A stretch of DNA of 36,844 bases from the NCBI GenBank assembly GCA_002699085.1, contig PAAR01000018.1, positions 1 through 36,844 of the forward strand, written 5' to 3'. Shown here one piece after another: positions 32,924-36,844 of the stretch. The notes beneath the pieces were generated by a model that was not told the origin of the DNA, did not search any database, and was given only the letters and a program-made list of their open reading frames with translations. Within the stretch, counting starts at the first letter, position 1; each line of letters opens with the position of its first letter. The stretch is from Micavibrio sp. (GTDB lineage Bacteria > Pseudomonadota > Alphaproteobacteria > Micavibrionales > UBA9664). Made by a program: the position numbers and the translations under genes.

Positions 32924-33092
32924 CTGTAACAACTTGACGACCTTTATACATACCTGTTTTCAGATCCATGTGGTGACGGCGTTTAATTTCGCCTGTGTGC
33001 TGATCTTCAACAACATTTGTCGCTACAAGAGCGTCATGAGCGCGTCTATTGTTACGTCTGCTTTTGCTTACTTTTTTCTTTGGAACTGCCAT
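32913..33092 (-). CDS. rpmF: 50S ribosomal protein L32
   Basis: The 59-residue protein begins [20 protein letters not shown], the standard L32 start, and continues with [20 protein letters not shown]. The zinc-binding cysteines of the C+ form are absent, so this is the zinc-independent type. The gene is in its usual place between the DUF177 gene and plsX, 78 bp after the former. Confidence 0.96.
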   Translation of the reverse strand: MAVPKKKVSKSRRNNRRAHDALVATNVVEDQHTGEIKRRHHMDLKTGMYKGRQVVTEKA

Positions 33093-33170
33093 GTTAAATC
33101 CTATAAATTTAAAAAATTATCAATCAAGGGCATGTGATACCCAATATTATGCATCAGTGCAAGGAAAATT

Positions 33171-33773
33171 TTACTCTTCTTGTTCTTTCAATATCTTCTT
33201 CATCGCCTCTAGCTTGGCAAAAGGATTCTCCCGACGAGAGGTTTTCCGCTCAATATCTTTGTCCTCATCGGTTAATTCATGTTTAGCACCCTCTTTGCGT
33301 GGATATGGATCAATACCTAAACATACATATTGAGTGGCCAGCTCACCGACATCAACCATGCCATCCACAATCGCCTCAGGGTCTTCTTCTTCATCCAAGA
33401 AAGGGGCTTCAGGGTCTTGGTTCTCCACAATACGATCACGCTTAGCTTTTGCAAAAGATACAGCTTCAGTCTTCTTCATAAAGAAAGCATCAAACTCTTC
33501 TTTAACAGTTGTATTAATCGGCTCCAACGTCACAACACAATTTTGCGTTAAATGGGCCTCAACTACCCCTTTAACATGCAAACGTACGCTATTGGAATAA
33601 TGCAAATCTAATACAGCCTTAACGCTTTCAACTGACACGACATTAAATCGTGACACAAGTGCTTCACATTGTTCTTTTGTGGCCTCAATCGTTAATGTTG
33701 AATGTGGTGGCAAGTCATCCACATCAACCATATATGAAAATTCTGGCTCTTTTGGTTTACGCTGTAACTTCAT
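33171..33773 (-). CDS. YceD/DUF177 family protein
   Basis: This 200-residue protein of the DUF177 family is linked to 23S rRNA accumulation in bacteria and plants. The core is visible as LHVKGVVEAHLTQNCVVTLEPI, then EEFDAFF, an acidic block EAPFLDEEEDPEAIVDGMVD and GELATQYVCLGIDPYPRKEG. A lysine-rich tail follows. The gene is directly adjacent to the upstream chaperone gene (its ATG follows the chaperone stop without a gap) and precedes rpmF, a nearly universal arrangement. It is cytoplasmic. Confidence 0.9.
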   Translation of the reverse strand: MKLQRKPKEPEFSYMVDVDDLPPHSTLTIEATKEQCEALVSRFNVVSVESVKAVLDLHYSNSVRLHVKGVVEAHLTQNCVVTLEPINTTVKEEFDAFFMKKTEAVSFAKAKRDRIVENQDPEAPFLDEEEDPEAIVDGMVDVGELATQYVCLGIDPYPRKEGAKHELTDEDKDIERKTSRRENPFAKLEAMKKILKEQEE

Positions 33774-34334
33774 TTATATTTCACCTTTAAAACGCACATT
33801 ACCATTCAAAAAGTCTTGGATGCTTTGATCTTTCAATATCTGCGCTGTTTCTATCAAATAAACTCGCATTAAGTCTATGATTTTCTTTGGTACAGCCTTC
33901 TCTACTGTCCCGTATATATTTTTCTTGATAGCTTTATTAAGCTGCTGTTCATCATTCTCATAAGCAGCCGCACCTATAAGATGAATTCGTCCATTCAGAG
34001 ACTGCATCATATATTTCATACGTCTTGGTATCCCCATATCACCAATACCTATTTGACGAAGAGATTCTTCCATATCAGTAAACATTGCATCAAAGAGAGC
34101 TTGCGACAACGCCATTAAATCATGGTTATTCTTATTTTCTTCTATTTCAATACCAATGCGCGCAATAATAAGCGCTACATGTGCACACACCATCTCAAAA
34201 CGACCTTCTACTGTATCTGGCACAGACATTTCTTCAAAAAAAATAGGATTGCGTGCCTGCTGCATCGCTGTATGATAAAGCGCAAAGCTTTCATTTTTAT
34301 AAGGCACTTGACCTTTATGGAAGAAATTAAACAT
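33774..34334 (-). CDS. Ubiquinol-cytochrome c chaperone family protein
   Basis: This 186-residue member of the family includes mitochondrial Cbp3/UQCC1, required for assembly of the cytochrome bc1 complex. Characteristic features are the start MFNFFHKGQ, a LYHTAMQQARNPIFF segment, GRFEMVCAHVALIIARI and MFTDMEESLRQIGIGDMGIP with the family's RRMKYMMQSLNGR. It shares its start region with the divergent bamE gene. Its presence implies that the organism has a cytochrome bc1 complex and respires aerobically or microaerobically; that is inference. It is first in the operon with the DUF177 gene. Confidence 0.92.
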   Translation of the reverse strand: MFNFFHKGQVPYKNESFALYHTAMQQARNPIFFEEMSVPDTVEGRFEMVCAHVALIIARIGIEIEENKNNHDLMALSQALFDAMFTDMEESLRQIGIGDMGIPRRMKYMMQSLNGRIHLIGAAAYENDEQQLNKAIKKNIYGTVEKAVPKKIIDLMRVYLIETAQILKDQSIQDFLNGNVRFKGEI

Positions 34335-34337
34335 AGT
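34308..34337 (+). promoter_or_regulatory. Candidate bamE promoter
   Basis: TTGACC (34308-34313) and CATAGT (34332-34337), spaced 18 bases apart, lie just before bamE and within the start of the divergent chaperone gene. The -10 box is weak (four of six bases), so this is only a candidate. Confidence 0.35.
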
Positions 34338-34361
34338 ACAAAGATGAGAAGAACTACAGAA

Positions 34362-34826
34362 ATGTCAAAACGTTTTTTATACCTATGCAGCCTTTTATGC
34401 TTAATTTTCGTCCTTCAGGCTTGTGCGCCGAGTAGAAATGTTCGAGGCAACAACGTGGATGTAACACGTTTATCTGAATTAGAGCTTGGACAATCAAATA
34501 AAGATGATGTTGTTAGCATTATCGGATCACCCACAAGCAAAGCCGCTTTTAACGACAATATCTGGTATTATATTGGTTTAGAAACTGTTAAACAGGGCTT
34601 CTTAGACCCAAAGATAGAAAATAAACAAGTCTATATCGCCAGTTTTGACGAAAATGAAATGCTATCCTCCTTTCAAAAGTTAGATGCTAAAAGCGAAGAT
34701 ATACCCATTCAAAGCCGCAAAACACCGACACATGGCAAAAATCTTACGCTTATTGAGCAGTTTATCGGAAATGTAGGACGCTTTAACAGTGCCCTAGGCG
34801 ACCAAGAAGCCCAATTAGAGCGTTAA
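34362..34826 (+). CDS. bamE: Outer membrane assembly lipoprotein BamE (SmpA/OmlA)
   Basis: BamE is a small lipoprotein of the BAM complex, which inserts beta-barrel proteins in the outer membrane. The 154-residue protein from the ATG at 34362 has a lipoprotein signal peptide SKRFLYLCSLLCLIFVLQAC with the lipobox LQAC, so acylation would occur at that cysteine. GQSNKDDVVSIIGSPTSKAAFNDN and NIWYYIG match the BamE domain, and KQVYIASFDENEMLSSFQKL completes it. GAGAAG lies 10 bases before this ATG; an ATG at 34344 would add six residues. It is divergent from the cytochrome c chaperone gene, the common alphaproteobacterial arrangement. Confidence 0.92.
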   Translation: MSKRFLYLCSLLCLIFVLQACAPSRNVRGNNVDVTRLSELELGQSNKDDVVSIIGSPTSKAAFNDNIWYYIGLETVKQGFLDPKIENKQVYIASFDENEMLSSFQKLDAKSEDIPIQSRKTPTHGKNLTLIEQFIGNVGRFNSALGDQEAQLER

Positions 34827-34940
34827 CAGCCCAAGTATTTAACCTATTTTTAAGCTCTATTTGCTATGCTATAGTGGTGTAAGTGTATACGTGAGGACGT
34901 GTATATAAAGAATAATTGAGAGAGTATTGGGGTTTTAAAG

Positions 34941-36844
34941 ATGAGACGTATACTAGCATTAGTGGTAAGTTTGGGGCTGTTAGTTGGGTGTAATCCTGAG
35001 AGTTTTTTAAGTAAAGATAAGGTGGCGAGTGAGGCTGGTCGTGTGTCTGAGGCAGCGACGGTGAAGAATTATGCGCGTGGGCTTGAGGCCTATGCCTTGG
35101 CGGCCCAAGAAGTATTAGTTTCTGAAGGTGGAGCTGTAGAGAGCTTTACCGCTGGTTCAGTGGATGGCGCTCAAGCTTTGGGCGGTGTCGATAATAGTGC
35201 CATGGGGGCAATGGCCTCAATGTATTGTTCTGGGACACAAACCCAGATTAGCTGGATGAATAATCGTGATGCCAATGATGTATTTGTTGCTAAAGGCTTA
35301 GGCCGTAATGCGGGTGAGCGTATTTTATCCAATGTGGCCGGTCTATCGCCCAATCAGATTGGCTATTATGACGGATTACGGATACAGATGGTTGACGGCA
35401 CGCAGATAGCCATCCCTGATGCGGCAGATTGTGGCTCTGAAGTGGTTAATATTCCTGTGGGTGCGCCTGTGGTGGTATTTGCTGGTATTATGAAAGCTTC
35501 GGAACAAGTCGCCACAACACAGGGCTATGAATATCGTAATGAAGCCTGTCAGGACGCAAGTGAAGACGGGACAACGCTTTATCGTGAATTAGTAGAATAC
35601 AGCCAATTAGCCGATGGGACGATCTCTAAGAATGTTACCAACACAGAGCTTGTCAGCTCAAACTGCTCTAATGCCGATCAATTAGTGGCTGATGCCGCTT
35701 TGGCGGGGAACGCCCTGTCTAATTCTAATATTGTCGGGGCTGGTACTTTTGCGGGGGGTGGCTCGGCCTCTACTGGGGCGCTTGAAGGCGCTTTAGGGGA
35801 TCAGCTCTCTAACATTGATTGTCGTGAAGTAGAAGGCACACAAGCTGTTGATCTGAATGGTGATGGCAGTATTGATGAAGACGAACAAGCAGCCGCCTCT
35901 AACTTTGATACCTGTGGTGAAGGCCAAGTCTTAGCCGCCAATGACAATGCGCTTGATGAGAGCTTACAAGATGAGACCGAATGGAAGATCCTGACCACTG
36001 CATGTGGTGGCACGGGTGATAGCAACGTGTCTGACACGATCTCAACAGGCTCTGGTAACAAGGCGGGTCTGAAAAGCTATCCAGCCTATAGTGGTGTGGT
36101 GACCTACAGACAGAAGAAATATATCTCTCAGCCCCAAGATGGTACAGGTGACACCTATATACGTTACGGTGCCCCTGAAGCCTATGCAATTAACTGTAAT
36201 CGTGTGCAGACAGCCGTTGTGGCCTGTTCACAGATCAAACCCTCTGGCTATAACGCCTCGACATGGTCAAACACAGGTGGTCAATATAATTACAGCCGTA
36301 ATGAGGCTGTGAGCAGCTTTGCCAATGCCTCAGCCACACCACCTGTCCCTTCTGCCCCAGTCTATTCGAACTGGTCATTCACAGGCTCAAACTGTCAGTG
36401 GCAAGCAAGGACATCTGTCACAAGCTGTCCATCTGGACAAGCTCTTATTTCAGCAGGTGAACGTACCACTATTTATAAATCAAGCAATGACACAGGTGGC
36501 ACAACAAGTGTTAGTTCATCCATTACAACACCGCCAAACTGTGCCCCAATTGTGGCAGGCGGTTGTGGACCAGCTAACGGCACAAGCGTTTCGTCAGCAC
36601 CCTCCTCAGGCCTATGTAGCGCAGGTTCAGCCTCTGCCGTATCAGGCTCTGGCCCATGGTCATGGACATGTACTGGTGAACATGGTGGCGGCAACTCTAG
36701 TTGCTCTGCTAGTTTAGCCGTTGTTGCAGTAAACGGCGCATGTGGCGTAGCCACGAATGCCTGTACAGCTGGGTCATTATCTGATGTTGCCGACAACGCC
36801 ACTAACTATCTATGGAATTGTACTGGCTCAGGTGGCGGAACAAA
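34941..36844 (+). CDS. Large cysteine-rich surface lipoprotein, truncated by the window
   Basis: An open frame of at least 634 codons runs off the right edge. It begins MRRILALVVSLGLLVGCN, a lipoprotein signal with lipobox LVGC. The following 250 residues are alanine- and serine-rich. A loop D-L-N-G-D-G-S-I-D-E-D-E resembles an EF-hand or dockerin calcium site. The C-terminal part has many tryptophans and cysteines. Two modules are in view, NGxCG...LCSxG...GPWSWTC and NGACG...CTAG...YLWNCTG, with glycine-rich spacers, as in some secreted adhesin-like proteins. Third-position GC is higher than in neighbouring genes. Disulfide-rich repeats and an anchor suggest a long cell-surface protein; the function is unknown. 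Confidence 0.75.
   Translation, partial: MRRILALVVSLGLLVGCNPESFLSKDKVASEAGRVSEAATVKNYARGLEAYALAAQEVLVSEGGAVESFTAGSVDGAQALGGVDNSAMGAMASMYCSGTQTQISWMNNRDANDVFVAKGLGRNAGERILSNVAGLSPNQIGYYDGLRIQMVDGTQIAIPDAADCGSEVVNIPVGAPVVVFAGIMKASEQVATTQGYEYRNEACQDASEDGTTLYRELVEYSQLADGTISKNVTNTELVSSNCSNADQLVADAALAGNALSNSNIVGAGTFAGGGSASTGALEGALGDQLSNIDCREVEGTQAVDLNGDGSIDEDEQAAASNFDTCGEGQVLAANDNALDESLQDETEWKILTTACGGTGDSNVSDTISTGSGNKAGLKSYPAYSGVVTYRQKKYISQPQDGTGDTYIRYGAPEAYAINCNRVQTAVVACSQIKPSGYNASTWSNTGGQYNYSRNEAVSSFANASATPPVPSAPVYSNWSFTGSNCQWQARTSVTSCPSGQALISAGERTTIYKSSNDTGGTTSVSSSITTPPNCAPIVAGGCGPANGTSVSSAPSSGLCSAGSASAVSGSGPWSWTCTGEHGGGNSSCSASLAVVAVNGACGVATNACTAGSLSDVADNATNYLWNCTGSGGGT

Noticed and set aside
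34122-34361. Longer start for bamE
   Set aside because: The extra 80 codons overlap the divergent chaperone gene and lack similarity to BamE; the lipoprotein signal begins at 34362.
36319-36802. Plus- and minus-strand frames of over 100 codons at the right end
   Set aside because: They are out-of-frame shadows of the large lipoprotein, which has a lipobox, a consistent composition and a continuous frame from 34941.
1-36844. CRISPR array, insertion sequence, integrase or prophage
   Set aside because: No regularly spaced repeats, transposase, integrase or phage structural motifs were found; the two tRNA genes show no duplicated 3' ends in the window.

Overview
The window is a stretch of chromosome from an AT-rich alphaproteobacterium. 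The evidence is the set of families (DUF3126, the ubiquinol-cytochrome c chaperone, a RpoD with a long acidic insert, IHF-alpha) and a conserved alphaproteobacterial gene order: bamE divergent from the chaperone, then DUF177, rpmF, plsX, fabH, ihfA, a MerR regulator and tRNA-Pro. A lipid A pathway (waaA, lpxK and a late acyltransferase) shows a Gram-negative outer membrane. I cannot fix the genus; a low-GC, deep-branching group is likely.

Positions 1-5920 form an accessory, probably lipid-oriented block. It holds an unknown protein, a small protein with a phospholipase A2-like HD..Y motif, two tandem paralogous membrane hydrolase-like proteins with GHSNG motifs, a cytochrome P450 coupled to them, and a convergent phytanoyl-CoA-dioxygenase-like enzyme. 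Positions 5990-8321 hold DUF3126 and a translationally coupled pair of exported proteins, the second with an M23-like fold that lacks catalytic histidines. Positions 8331-14204 are a tight operon: waaA, lpxK, lipid A acyltransferase, nadE and gltX.

Positions 14216-17978 contain a stand-alone, partly degenerate RNase II-type (RNB) protein, a TrmJ-type RNA methyltransferase and an orphan HipA-like kinase. Next come rpsD, with a clear promoter and a hairpin-rich leader, and an outer-membrane beta-barrel protein. Positions 19654-21931 look like a small accessory/defence island. It has an Abi_C-type abortive infection protein, a two-repeat YegP protein, an unknown small protein, strong hairpins between the genes, a candidate structured RNA of about 250 nt ending in a good terminator, and a 54-residue protein.

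Positions 21939-28965 are mostly housekeeping on the minus strand: DUF155 protein, tRNA(CAT), rpoD, dnaG, aldo/keto reductase and rplM-rpsI. Positions 29208-34826 hold a secreted unknown, tRNA-Pro(GGG) and the merR-ihfA-fabH-plsX-rpmF-DUF177-chaperone cluster divergent from bamE. From 34941 the window runs off inside a large cysteine-rich lipoprotein with an EF-hand-like loop and surface-type repeats. I saw no CRISPR array, transposase, integrase or rRNA.
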